From contig JAIXMQ010000114.1 in the NCBI GenBank assembly GCA_025716855.1, positions 1-57,645 of the forward strand: a DNA stretch of 57,645 nt. Direction: 5' to 3'. The notes beneath the pieces were generated by a model. The model was not told the origin of the DNA. It did not search any database and saw nothing but the letters and a program-made list of their open reading frames with translations. The stretch is from Pilaira anomala (taxonomy: Eukaryota > Mucoromycota > Mucoromycetes > Mucorales > Mucoraceae). How positions within the stretch are numbered: position 1 is the stretch's first letter; each line of letters opens with the position of its first letter. Both the position numbers and the translations under genes were made by a program. Of this stretch, positions 43,194 through 54,139 are shown in pieces.

Positions 43194-43324
43194 CTATTTA
43201 TACGTTTAGTTTAGCACCACTCAAATGAGTCAGAGGTATTTTTTTTTTCTTGTCCCGCATGAGGTAAACTTGTTGTAAAAGAGCCTATGATGGTCCTCTA
43301 TCCGAAAAATAGGATTTTGATTGG
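43194..43324 (-). promoter_or_regulatory. GDH2 promoter elements: TATA, TGAGTCA (Gcn4/AP-1-like) and CCAAT
   Basis: Reading on the minus strand, GTATAAATAG lies at 43203-43194, about 111 bp before the ATG. TGAGTCA (its core reads TGACTCA on the other strand) lies at 43226-43232, and CCAAT at 43324-43320. The order CCAAT - bZIP site - TATA - ATG is sensible. In fungi the TGAGTCA/TGACTCA core is the Gcn4/CPC1 binding site for general amino-acid control, which would fit a glutamate-metabolism gene. Motif evidence only. Confidence 0.45.
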
Positions 43325-46300
43325 TTGAACCGTGAGAAAAACGGTGTTTGGTGCAAAGGTGAGTCGTTTGTTAAACTTTATTTCGTGTTCGAAAATGTAT
43401 TTATCCATCCGCCCCTCACCCACTTACCCCTTTTTTTTTAAAAAAGAAAAAAATTATAATAGAGCCAGATCATCATATTAACAGTAAGACATTTTAAAGC
43501 TTAAATAGAATATATATGTACTTTCTTTTTATATAATACGCGTAAGAGCACATATATATATATGTATTTCGTATAAAAAAGGAAAAATCCATAGTTTATA
43601 AACTCCATTGTTACATCAAAATGAAAATAGGTAATCATAAGGAATTAATTCTAAAGTCTCTATATTCCTCTCTCTCTATTTTTTTCGTTTTCGTAATAGA
43701 TAGATAATAAATTAATGTACGCTTGGAGATTATAGGGATTAAGATAATCTGACCATATATATTTTTTCTGTCGTATGTAATACTTTTATTTTATTTTTTC
43801 CGCTAACAACTATTTTTACTTTTTCCCTTTCTCTCATGGGCGGGAGAGAAACAGCAGAGGTTATAAAAATAACTAAAATGGATCAACCATTTTTAATAGG
43901 TTGAGTTTAGTGTGTGGGGGGGAGGCTAACTTAATTCTCCCCTCTCCTCCCCCCCCCCCCTTTCTCTTCTCCACGTTTTAATTTATTTGTGTGTGTGGGG
44001 TAAAATAAACCTGGATTTAACCTTCATTTTCCCGTTCCAATCTTTTTATTTTCTTTCAATAAAATATTTTACGCACCATGTCCAAGTGAGCTCCGAGGAA
44101 CCGACACATTTCTCTTTATGTCTTTTTATTCGATAAGATGATAAAAATGATTATCTTTACTCTATTTGGTCCTATGTAACCAAACCCGATTTCAAATAGA
44201 ACAGAAGAAAAACTCTTTTTTTTTTTTTTTTTTTTGCTGTGAGGTTGTCCTGTACTACCGTTGGGCCCTTTTTCTTCTCTTATTATAATTTTTCAAACGC
44301 CGGTTTGGCATGCGCAGGCATGTGTTATTTTCGCAAGGGCACAACTTATTGACTTGTTTGTATATATTTAAAAAAAAAATTAGTTATAGTATATAATTTT
44401 TTTTTTTTTTAGTGCAGGTATTTTTACAAAACCTTTTTTAAATCAAAATTGTTATCTTTTCTAAAATATGTGTGTGTACGAAAAATTTTAAAACTTTTTC
44501 GGGAATTTAAAACCGGGAAAAAAGTAAAACTTCTATTATAAAAAAAAAAAATATCAGGTACTTCGCAGGCAAAGAAATATTAGTGTAATAGATCGAGCAA
44601 TCCAATCAAAAAAGATGATTTTTACCAGTGTGCGCATTGATGGGTCCTTAATAAGATAATATAAATGTTCGTGGTAAAAAAAAATATAAATATAACTTTA
44701 TTATGTAAGTACGAATGTACAAAGATAGTATATTAGTTTATTATACTGAAGATTCGGGACGATTTCTATAGCCAGAAAGAGTCCCTTATTCTTAGTGTAC
44801 TACCATGTTTCTGAACAAACACACACACACACACACAAAAACGATGAGGGTCTCAATCTAATCTAATAGAGCAAAATGACTGGGTACTTGAATCAAACGT
44901 TACCTGTTTCAGAAAGATAAAAAAGATTCAGTTACACTGGAAGTAACATAACTGTTAAAATAAACAATTAAAATTTATCTGGGGGGGGGGGGATTCTATC
45001 ATATTTCTGAATATTGCATATTACGCAGTTTTTACATAAACCATGCCACTTTTTTGAACTGGATATAATAAAAAATTATGAGCCCATCCAAATAAGGATC
45101 TGCTGGTAGAAATGACGAATGTCGTTATGTGAAAATTTTATTGTCCTCACAACATTTACTCAATAAACTAAGCTAGGTTAAATATATAAAAGCAGAATGC
45201 TTAAAATATGTGTATGTATGTGTATATTTTTTAACTTTATTACTTGATTATCAGCCTTGTATCAAAGTTAAAAGTCAAATGTTTTTGTCATTGATCTAAT
45301 CTTTACCAATATAAACTGGCCAGTTTTTTTTTTCTTTTTTTTTGTATAACAACATCAGTTTTTATTTTTTTACCAGTAAAAAAAAGATATGTAACTGCGC
45401 TTATTCAAAAAAAAAAAAAAAGGAAAAAGGTGATCTCTCGTAACCTAGGGTGCTGGTAGTATCATTTTTTTATTTTCATGTCATTTAGAAAGCTCAAACT
45501 AATTGTAATTTAATCGAATCAAAGAAAAAAAAATGAAGAACTTATATTGTCAACAGTAGCACAAAAGTTTTTACAAAAGTCAATGCGTATCACCCAAAAA
45601 AAAAAAATTCGTTTTCTGCAAAAAAGATAAGACTGATAAGCAGAATATGTGTGTGTTATTTCTTGGATATAGATAACTATCTTCTTTTTTAAAATGAATG
45701 TGTGAATTCTAAACTTACTATATATGCTGGTAATCTTATCTTGACAATTGACATTTTCGATCTTTTTATCAAGTAAATCGAAGCCCTTTTTTTTTTGCGA
45801 GGAAAATACCCCACCGTGGTATACGGTACCTCTCTCTCCCCTCCCCTCTTATCAAACCAAGCACAGGCACACAAGGGAATAGTATTTTTTTTTTATGTAC
45901 TCGAATAAACTAAAAATCTAACCAGAACTGACTAGACTCTTAATATCTTTTTGAACCTAGATCATCACGAATATACCTTTCTATTTGTTTACAAACAGTG
46001 GCAAAAATTTAAGTTATAATTAGATCTTTTCGCTTTGTTTATATACTTTTTTTTTTCTATAAGGATCACATGATTTGCTATATCAGAATTTATAAGGTTG
46101 AATGAAAATTTAGAAAGACCTGTACAAAAAAAAAGTTTATTTTTGTTAAGTCATAACGTGAGAGAATCTTTGGAATTGGGATATGTTCTCAATAAAATCT
46201 GAAAATGAGGAATTTTTGTTATAAAAATAAAACATTCAAATAAAGTGTAGTATATTTGCTAGTTATTAATTGAAATGCACCAAGCATGTATATATTAGAA

Positions 46301-46904
46301 TTCAAATATAGCTGTATCAGATTATAAGCACTCATGTGTGTATACGGTTTTATATTACTTTCCTCGTTTCATCTATAAGTATTTCTATACGGCTATACAT
46401 ATTTTAACTTTTTCTTTAGCCAAATAAAAAAAAAAAAGTCTGGACTCTCTTTTCTTTTTTCTTTTTTTTTTTTTTTACAGTAGTTAGCGACTTAGTATAA
46501 AAAGATGATTTTAGCAAAAACAAAATCACGTTATATCCTTTTAAAAATAGCATTACATGCACCATGAGTCCCAGTATAATTACAATAGTCTCAAAACAAG
46601 TAATCTTCTCTGTAATTGTATATAGTTTGGCTTGATACTCTATTGCCAGTCTGGTGTACAGTATTCTATTTAAGGTTATCATTTCAGAAAGCAAAACTTA
46701 CTAGCTGAAGATGTAATTTTCTATTTAAGGTCATTTCCGATTCAAGACTACAGAACCTCAAGTCGTCTTTAATAGAGTGGGTACGGTATGAAATCTTATT
46801 TTCAGAAAGAAGCCACGGTAGCAATGTGTTGTAAATTATATGTGACCGGAAGCATTACCAAATCAAACTTTATTCAATTAGGGTCTATAGCGGGAACTAG
46901 GCCC

Positions 46905-46942
<38 letters not shown>

Positions 46943-47074
46943 GACCTTATAGCTCTTAAATGAAATGTATATATAAATAAAAAGAAATAAGTTATAAGCT
47001 AAAAACTTACTAACTCGTTACTCAACACCTAGTCACTTCTTTATTATAACTAATCAACCGAGAGCTAAAATAAT

Positions 47075-47113
<39 letters not shown>

Positions 47114-48599
47114 GGTAAAAAAACAATATTCCCAGGCACCAATATTAATTCCAGTAGATGGAATCCCGATTGTTACATTTTACAAATAGATATAAATACT
47201 TTTAGGGCATTATTATCTTCCATTACTTCTCTGAAAGCTTTTTAGATTTAAGGTTTTTTTCTTTATTTTTTTAAAAAAAAAAAAGAAGTCGATTTTTAAA
47301 GTTCAATGTGCGTGTGAAAAAAAAAAAAAGAGGGAAAAGAAACAGCAAACCGACCCATTGTCATACACAGAAGCCCATTCTTCATTAGAAATGTTTTGTT
47401 CTTTTGAATTGTCAATTTTTTTTGTAAATCAATTTTTGGGTTCCACGATATTTTTCCCACGGCTCAGCCAATCGTTTTTTTTTAATGTAACCTGACTTAC
47501 TCATCATTTCTCCACAGTTGTCTCAAAAGCCATTATTTATTATAACGTGGCTCTTGTCTGTACCAAATGACTCACCATCAAAGATGATCAAATTATTATG
47601 CGCCATTGATTTAATAATACAATACCAGAAAGTTAGATTTTTTTTTGTCGAATATTAAGTTATACATTGGCATTTTGTTAGATTTCATACCTATTACATA
47701 CCTACCTGCAATATAAATTTTGGTTTATGCCCTTGTTACAGATTAATTCACCTATTTTACTTATCATAACGACGTTTAGAGCTATTAACGCACGGACTTT
47801 TTTTTTTCGCAAAATCACACACAGACATCTGTTGTTTCATTTACCTAACACAAGATTTTAGTTTATAATTTGTTTTTATATAACGCAAGGTAAATATGTA
47901 TATTTTATCATTCATAAATAAGTAAAAAGTTACATTCATAGATAAAAAAAAATATTTTTTAACGGACGTTTACCTTTATACATTTAAATTTCTTTTTCTT
48001 GAAAGAAAAAAATATGTCAAAAGTAAAATAAAATATTATACTTCAGCCTTTTTACTTAAAAAAGTACGCGTTTTTGTATGATACGACAATCAAATTAGTA
48101 GTAAAAGTATTTACCAATTCTTTGTATATAAAAGACAATTATGCTGTTATTAGAAGTACTATTTCAAAGAGTTGGCCCAAAGGTGTTTTAAAAAGCTTAG
48201 CAATATAACAAAGTTAATTTACCCGAAATTATTATCTTTATGGAATACGTGATTCAAGTGTAAACTCGTTACCTCTGGCTCTTAAATAACAAAGAGCCCA
48301 TTACTTACAATATTCCAGAAACAGCAAATACTTATTATAAGATGATGTACCAGTTTTTATCAAGTCATTATTTTTTTTATAAGCTCACATCTTATTTTAT
48401 TTTTTCCCCCTCCCTCTCCTTTTTTCATACATTTTAGAAATTTAGATATGTCAGAAGCCACGAATGCAAATGTATTCACAGCTATTGAAAAACGTTGGAT
48501 TCTTGGGCCATAAACATTATACGGTACATATCGTAAAGAACATAAAGTGAGGCCAGGATAGAAAATGGTCAACATCGTTCAAATGCACGTCTCGAATCA
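43325..48599. other. Five-kilobase gene desert
   Basis: No gene I can support. It holds a C/G-run cluster at 43914-43961, a (CA)n at 44819-44836, a 12-nt G-run at 44980-44991, a (GT)n of about 32 bp at 46909-46940 and a poly-T of 34 nt at 47079-47112, with many shorter A/T tracts. Short protein-like stretches occur on the minus strand at 46694-46470 (MLSEMITLNRILYTRLAIEY and onward) and on the plus strand at 46800-46905, but neither has a family likeness or splice context. Confidence 0.6.
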
Positions 48600-48690
48600 G
48601 CAAAGGCAATTACAGTGCCCGAGAATCCTGTCAATTGGGTTTAATTCAGGTAAATATGGAGACAGATGCGTCTGCTTATATCCAAATCTT
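48600..48690 (-). pseudogene. Relic of a DDE transposase (third catalytic motif region)
   Basis: The minus strand reads RFGYKQTHLSPYLPELNPID and then RILG before stops. The YLPELNPID block matches the (Y)SPELNPIE motif that precedes and contains the third acidic residue in Tc1/mariner/IS630 transposases. Only about 25 codons are clear. Nothing recognisable of the first two motifs remains nearby, though the minus frame stays partly open to about 48360. Confidence 0.45.
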
Positions 48691-49362
48691 TCGATTTATC
48701 TTACCTACCTTCAGTTTTGATTTATGTATAGAACATTTATCTACCACTGAATAATTTCTTTCACTGGATCTTTATTAAGCTCCATGGTATTAAGCAGAAC
48801 ATTCAAGAATTTGATAAGGCACACTATATAAATAAAGAAAGAAAAAAGAAAAAAGAAAAGGGCGCAGAAACAAATGCTTACATGCTACCATCAGGAAATG
48901 CCAATTCCTATTTTTTTTTTTAGCTTTGTGTAATAAACAGCCTCTTAAGTAGGGATTGAAATTTTGTATACTTAGTATTGCATAATATCTACATCATAAA
49001 TACGTTTTATTTAATCATATTTTATGTATTTTTTGGGGATAAATACGCCCACCATATTTGCGCACCATATTTTTTTGCATACCATATTTTTTTGGGAACC
49101 ACGATTTTTTGCGTATCATTTTTAAAACCATTAGTTTACTTGAATACAATATCTTAATGAAGGGTTGGATGTCAGTGGAAATCCGTTAACCATTTACATG
49201 ATTGTTATGGACATCTTATTTTTTCACACGACATACGGACAGGTTTTTTTTTCCAGACGCCACATAAACAGGTTTTTATTTATTTTGATTATAAATCACC
49301 TTTTTTTTTTGTTCTCTTTTTTTCTTTCTTTTTTCTCACTTTCTTTTTTATACAATTTTTAA
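48691..49362. other. Spacer with [16 protein letters not shown] short repeats
   Basis: AT-rich. Around 49045-49125 the motif ACCATATTTTTT/ACCACGATTTTTT/ATCATTTTT recurs four to five times at 20-25 bp spacing (GCGCACCATATTTTTTTGC, GCATACCATATTTTTTTGG, and so on), a small degenerate tandem repeat. No gene. Confidence 0.5.
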
Positions 49363-49660
49363 AATGAATTTTCCTTGCCTCTACAGTCCCAATCTCTTCT
49401 TTGACCATATGCTCTATCTAGACAAGAGATATTCCAAGAAATAAATAACTTTGAAACCTGTACAAAACGTTTTTATCAATGGTAAGTCATATCAATGTTT
49501 TAATAATTTTATCAAAAAGAAGTGATTCATTTTTTTTAAAAAATATCAATAGAAAATGCTCTTTATGTCCAGAATGCATGTATTAGACAGAAAGGATATT
49601 CCCCCGAACCTGTTAGTGGTGTAGTGGTGAAAAAAAAAACGATGCGCAAATATAGTGGTT
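49363..49660 (+). pseudogene. Diverged upstream duplicate of the cysteine-rich small-protein gene
   Basis: The segment around 49427-49500 (ACAAGAGATATTCCAAGAAA, then TAACTTTGAAACCTGTACA, then TATCAATGGTAAGTCATAT) aligns with 49728-49802 in the next gene, including the splice donor. The 3' part of the preceding frame stops (TAA after YSKK). After a candidate acceptor at about 49553, an open stretch reads ENALYVQNACIRQKG. It therefore looks like a decayed or alternative tandem copy with the same two-exon form. Confidence 0.4.
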
Positions 49661-49682
49661 TTTTTTTTAGAGAAAAAAAAAT

Positions 49683-49983
49683 ATGTGTATTATTCTTACT
49701 GCTTTCGCTTTAATCTCATGTTTCATAGCATACAAGAGGTCATATAAAAAAATGGACAACTTTCAAACTTGTACAGTTCATGTTGTCAATGGTAAGACAT
49801 ATATAATTTTCTTATAAAGAAATAGTTCACTGTCAATTAATCCCAATCTATTTTCAAACTTTTTTTTCTGAATTAGACTGTAGATGTTTCATCAGGGATG
49901 ATTTTTTCTGTGATGGATCAATAATTTGCCATTGCGCCAAAAAGATCGGCTCGGACGGAAAATCTGGCGTGTCAGAGGCCTAA
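49683..49983 (+). CDS. Small cysteine-rich secreted-protein candidate
   Basis: Two exons (49683-49791, 49877-49983; GTAAGA donor, AATTAG acceptor) give 71 aa. The N-terminus MCIILTAFALISCFIAYK is a hydrophobic signal-peptide- or anchor-like segment. The remainder is short and polar with six cysteines: TCTV, then DCRCFIRDDFFCDGSIICHC. That number allows three disulfides, as in defensin-like or effector-type peptides. The reading frame closes across the intron with no ambiguity (AAT G|AC TGT). The stop codon lies at the border with an inverted duplicate of the 51.4-53 kb gene, so the last residues (about VSEA) may be recruited from that duplication. No family recognised. A degraded sibling lies directly upstream. 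It could be a chance ORF, but signal, introns, cysteines and duplication agree. Confidence 0.5.
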
Positions 49984-50751
49984 CGCAAGCAAAGAAGAAG
50001 AGAACTTGGCTGTCGAGTCGTCGTCTATCGATGCCATCTTGGCTTCAAAAATAATTGGACTGGATTATTTAGTAGTAGAAATTTCTGATCCAATGTTGAA
50101 AGAGGCATTTTTTAAAAGATCGCCTTAAGTCTTAAATACATTTTCAAAAGTATTCAGCCTGTAGTGTGAAAAGCGAGAAACCTGCTTTTATGTTTTACCG
50201 TTCACTTGATGCACCTCTTTTGTTTCGCTTTTAGAAATATCTATATTTTCCTTTTTAATTAGTTATATTTACTACCTCACTTCTTAAATATTTTTTTTTT
50301 ATAAATATCCCCACATATTTTGTATTTTGAATAAACAACCACTTTTCTTCCCAATTTTATTTTAGTACGTAATTCAGAAAGGAAGTAAACTCTTTCTTTT
50401 TTTTTATTTTCTTTTTTTTTTTTATTTCCCATTTTCCCGCGTAACAAGTGTCGTCTGTCAAGAACTTGAGACTTTACGGAATTCAGGTTTACAAAAATAT
50501 TATTTATCTCTACTCATTATTATCTATGCCGATAATGAATTTATTCTGTTTCGTTTAAGCCATGGAGTTCAAGATACCTCTTCAAGCATCATTATTTTCA
50601 AAAGAGCTTCCTTATTATTTTAAAGAACTTATCAAAATGCTCGTATGTGTTTTACATAAATATCGTGAACTTGAAGAATACATGACATCACACGAAGGCT
50701 ATGATTCGGAAGAAAGCTATGACTGGAGTAATACTTTATCCCCACCGTAAT
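49974..50751 (+). pseudogene. Inverted, interrupted copy of the uncharacterised gene at 51.4-53.0 kb
   Basis: Two blocks match the minus-strand gene at about 92-93% by eye. 49974-50156 covers SSIDAILASKIIGLDYLVVE through to the FSKVF region. 50452-50749 covers VSSVKNLRLYGIQVYKN to SNTLSPP, with a final open frame from the ATG at 50562. Between them about 295 bp of T-rich unrelated sequence (50157-50451) has been inserted, and small indels shift the frame in the first block. The 5' third of the gene is missing. The parent is the gene on the opposite strand whose 3' end is 667 bp away, so the pair forms a large inverted repeat. Confidence 0.85.
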
Positions 50752-51417
50752 ACTAGATTAATCTATTTGTTAACCTGGTTTACCTTTTTACAGGATGTAA
50801 GAGCAATGATAACAATACAGATACTTAGTTGAACAAAACAAAACTTTGTACATTTCTAATACTTTATTTTTTGTGATTTAGGGCTTTATGTTTTAATACA
50901 TGTGTTTCTTTGGAATTAACTAGGCTATACTTATGATAGAGTTATTCTCGTTTAATGTGCCAAAATGCATTTCGGAGCTATCAATGTTCGTGATGAATCT
51001 AAATCTACTCAAACAAATTATGTTAAGTCATAAAAACAACGATCTCTTTGTGAAACCATTAACATCAGGAAGCCAAAGAGAGTTCGACCTATACCCTATG
51101 TTTCAAGTAAATTTAAAAATAACATCACTTGCTTTTTTATTATAAAAAATATCTTCTCACAATTCTGATAACATAATAATTAAACGAACTTTGTATAAAT
51201 TTGTTTTTTTTTAGTATAACTATCACAATGTACATAGAAGTAATATGAGTACGGAATTGTGTTACTCCAAGTTACTAGAAAGTATTTTTGTTTATTTTCT
51301 TTACCTAATAAATAAATATATAGACTAAAGCAAGTCTGGTTCAAATTATGTGAAAAAAAAAACCTTTATTAAAAAAAACTATTATTATAAGGGGTGTATG
51401 TACATATGTATACGATA
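50752..51417. other. Spacer between the inverted gene copies
   Basis: About 670 bp of AT-rich sequence. A plus-strand open stretch at 50933-51145 (MIELFSFNVPKCISELSMF and onward) is protein-like for 70 codons but unrecognised. It may be part of the 3' flank that was duplicated or a relic. No RNA gene seen. Confidence 0.5.
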
Positions 51418-52966
51418 TTATTTTTTTCTTTTCATGCCAGCTTTAACTGGTGAAACATATGGTGGGGATAAAGTATTACTCGAGTTATGGCTTTCGTCTG
51501 AATCATAGTCTTCGTGTGATGTCATGTATTCTTCAAGTTCACGATATCCATGTAAGACATATCCCAGCATTTTGATAAGTTCTTTAAAATAATGAGGAAG
51601 CTCTTTTGAAAATAATGATGCTTGAAGAGGTATCTTGAACTCCATAACTTTAACGAAACAAAATAAATTCATTATAGGCATAGATAATGAGTAAAGATAA
51701 ATAATATTTTTGTAAACTTGAATCCCGTAAAGTCTCAAGTTCTTGACAGATGAAACTATGAGCTTTTGTCTCAAAATACTTTTGAAAACATGTTTAAGAC
51801 TTTTGGCAATTTTAAGACGATCTTTTAAATAATGTACATAATCTTCCTTCAACATTGGGCCAGAAATTTCTACTACTAAAAAATCCAATCCAATTATTTT
51901 TGAAGCCAAGATGGCATCGATAGACGGCCCGACAGATCTATTCTCGTTATCAAACTTAGCCAAGTTCTCCTCTTCTTTGCTTGCGTTAAGCTTTGCCTCC
52001 CCCCATTTGAATTTCCAAAGTTCTTTCTTTAAATAAAAAATAGAAGTTAAGAGCTTGCTGAAATAATCAATCATAAAGGAATATTCATTCTCCAAGGTCA
52101 GATCATCATTTATTCGGTGTCTTTGTAGCTTGATTATTCGTAACGCCTTCTTCTTCCAAACATAATCCAAATCTGATTTATCTAAATTTCTTTTTGCTTT
52201 CTTTTCGTTTAGCTTCGATTTGGCCAAGAGTGTACCAGACACAATCTCCTTTACATACTTGTGTGCTTTCATAGGATCAAATTCATTGGTGTATTGAGAG
52301 GAAAGTCCAGTTAACTCTTCATTCCACTTGTCATAGTCATTTGAAAGAAGTATCATCGTTTTTTTATTATTCATTTTACTGACAAAATCAAGTATTCCGT
52401 AATACACGTAATCTTGCTCATGAATATTATTACATCTTTCAAGCTTCTTCCTTTCATTATTGAACTGGTTTTGTAAGGATAAAATATCGATATTAAATGG
52501 TATTTGAGTTAAGCCAGAGTTAAAAAATTCATCAATCTAAAAAATAAATGAGAATTTATAGCAGAATATCACCCTGCCAGTGTTTACCTCGTCTCTTTCG
52601 GCAATTTTCTCATTCGCTTCCTGGTTAATTTTTGCGTATTCCTTATCACTGCTGTTTTTCTAATCATTTTAAAACGCGTAAGAACAAAAAAAAAAAAAAA
52701 AATAATAAAAAAAAAAATAAAAAAAAATACCCTCAACACACGAAAGCTAAATGTCGCCAATCGACTAAATTAAAATCAAGTATGAAATAGTCTCCGTATT
52801 CTTTGAGTACATCGACCCAAAATTTCTTTAAATTCAACGGTGTAATTTCAGGCAATTCATTGTAAAGCATGCAAGTAACGGTATGCTCTTCAGATTTGAA
52901 GAAGTCAGAGGCCTTAATTTTGTTTGAAGTTGAAGCTTTGTTGAGGAACTCTTCTATTACGTCCAT
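51418..52966 (-). CDS. Uncharacterised lineage-specific protein (PD-(D/E)XK-like pattern)
   Basis: Three exons (52966-52742, 52659-52588, 52536-51418; donors GTGTGT and GTAAAC, acceptors TTAG) give 471 aa. The ATG at 52966 (MDVIEEFLNKASTSNKIKAS) is preferred over an upstream GTG-initiated hydrophobic extension that lies in a T-rich leader. Exon 2 is Glu/Lys-rich and coiled-coil-like. The central region has KWGEAKLNASKEEEN, then GPSIDAILASKIIGLD, FLVVEISGP, YLKDRLKIAKSLKHVF, RLYGIQVYKNIIYLYSLSMP, and KIPLQASLFSKELPHYF, with an acidic tail and basic end (AGMKRKK). This build recurs in many uncharacterised Mucorales proteins. The LD-x4-E-x-S...K-x2-K arrangement recalls a restriction-endonuclease-like core, with S in place of K; that is inference. 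Two broken copies lie nearby. Confidence 0.75.
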
Positions 52967-54139
52967 CTTACTTAAACAATAAAGATATAATTGAGGATAA
53001 AGCAGGTTAAAGGTTAAAGATAAAAAAGAAAAAAAAAAATGGAGCTTCACTTCTTCCGCATTTAGGTTCTATATATGGCAATTTTTTGGCGTTTTAAAAA
53101 AAGGGGGTGGGGAGGGGAAATACGCGCGCAACATATTTTTTTCACGGACACTGCTATTGGGATTTATTAGACAACGAATCGCTTATTTCTGATAAAATTA
53201 TTATGGTTTCGATATAACTTAACACTGACAACATGTTTTATGCAGGTTTCAAAGTTATTTACTTCTTGATACAATATCTGGTCGGGATAACGTACATGAT
53301 CAAAGATGAGACTAAGAGGGTAACGGCGAGGAAGATTCATTTTAGAGTATAAAAAAAAAGAAAGAAAAAAGAGCGATTTATAATGAAATTAAAAAAGACC
53401 TGTTTGTATAGCGCGTAACCTTGATACTTTCAAGATGCATGTATCATTTGCATAAATCACAAGTGATATTTATTGCCTTACTTTAAAACCAATTTCTTAG
53501 TACACCTCTATAACAAGACAGTGGCAGGGCATGAAATTGCACCTGCTGAAGATTCAAAGCGAGCAAATTTTTATATACACAGATAATAGCATTAAAACCT
53601 GTAAGATAAAAGTAATGCTAAAAAAAAAAAGGAAAATAATCTAAAACCTCGCAAAAAAAAAAATAAGAATAATAATAACAATAATAATAACAATAATATA
53701 AAAACTGATTTTTTAATATGAAGCTTTTTGAATATGACTCTGATTAAAATATTAAATGGAAGGACAAAGTTATCTTCGGTCTTGGATAACGGCTCAAGTC
53801 TTTTGCATGTGTAAAAGCGTCGTCCAAGAATCATAGGGGTAGAATACATGTCGGGAAGCATATCAAAGACGTGAGCAATTGATTAATGAATATTTCAATA
53901 TTTTGTATCCAAGTTGATCATTTGTAGTTCATCATCCCTATGCGCTCCACTGAGTTTTTTTTTTTTTTTTTTCTAATCTGTTCAGAAAGAGCATTTGTTA
54001 TTGAGATATGTTAAACAATGGTATACTTGTTGGTAATAAATTTACCGGAGCTATGATATGTCTTACCATTTATTTTTGATATAATCTGCTATCTGAACAA
54101 CATGTATAGTCAGTTGACAGATGATTTTTATTATTAGCA
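52967..54139. other. Upstream region of the uncharacterised gene, with one unidentified open fragment
   Basis: It includes a TATATATGG motif around 53070-53078 about 110 bp before the ATG, followed by a G-run region. A minus-strand open stretch at 53861-53700 (MLPDMYSTPMILGRRFYTCK, LEPLSKTEDNFVLPF) looks protein-like but degrades into poly-Leu/Phe from TTA/ATA repeats. I do not recognise it. Confidence 0.5.

Noticed and set aside
52967..53050. Hydrophobic N-terminal extension (LHFFFSFLSLTFNLLYP...) of the uncharacterised gene that would look like a signal peptide
   Set aside because: It opens with GTG, not ATG, and is a T/C-rich leader. The first ATG at 52966 gives the N-terminus expected of the family.
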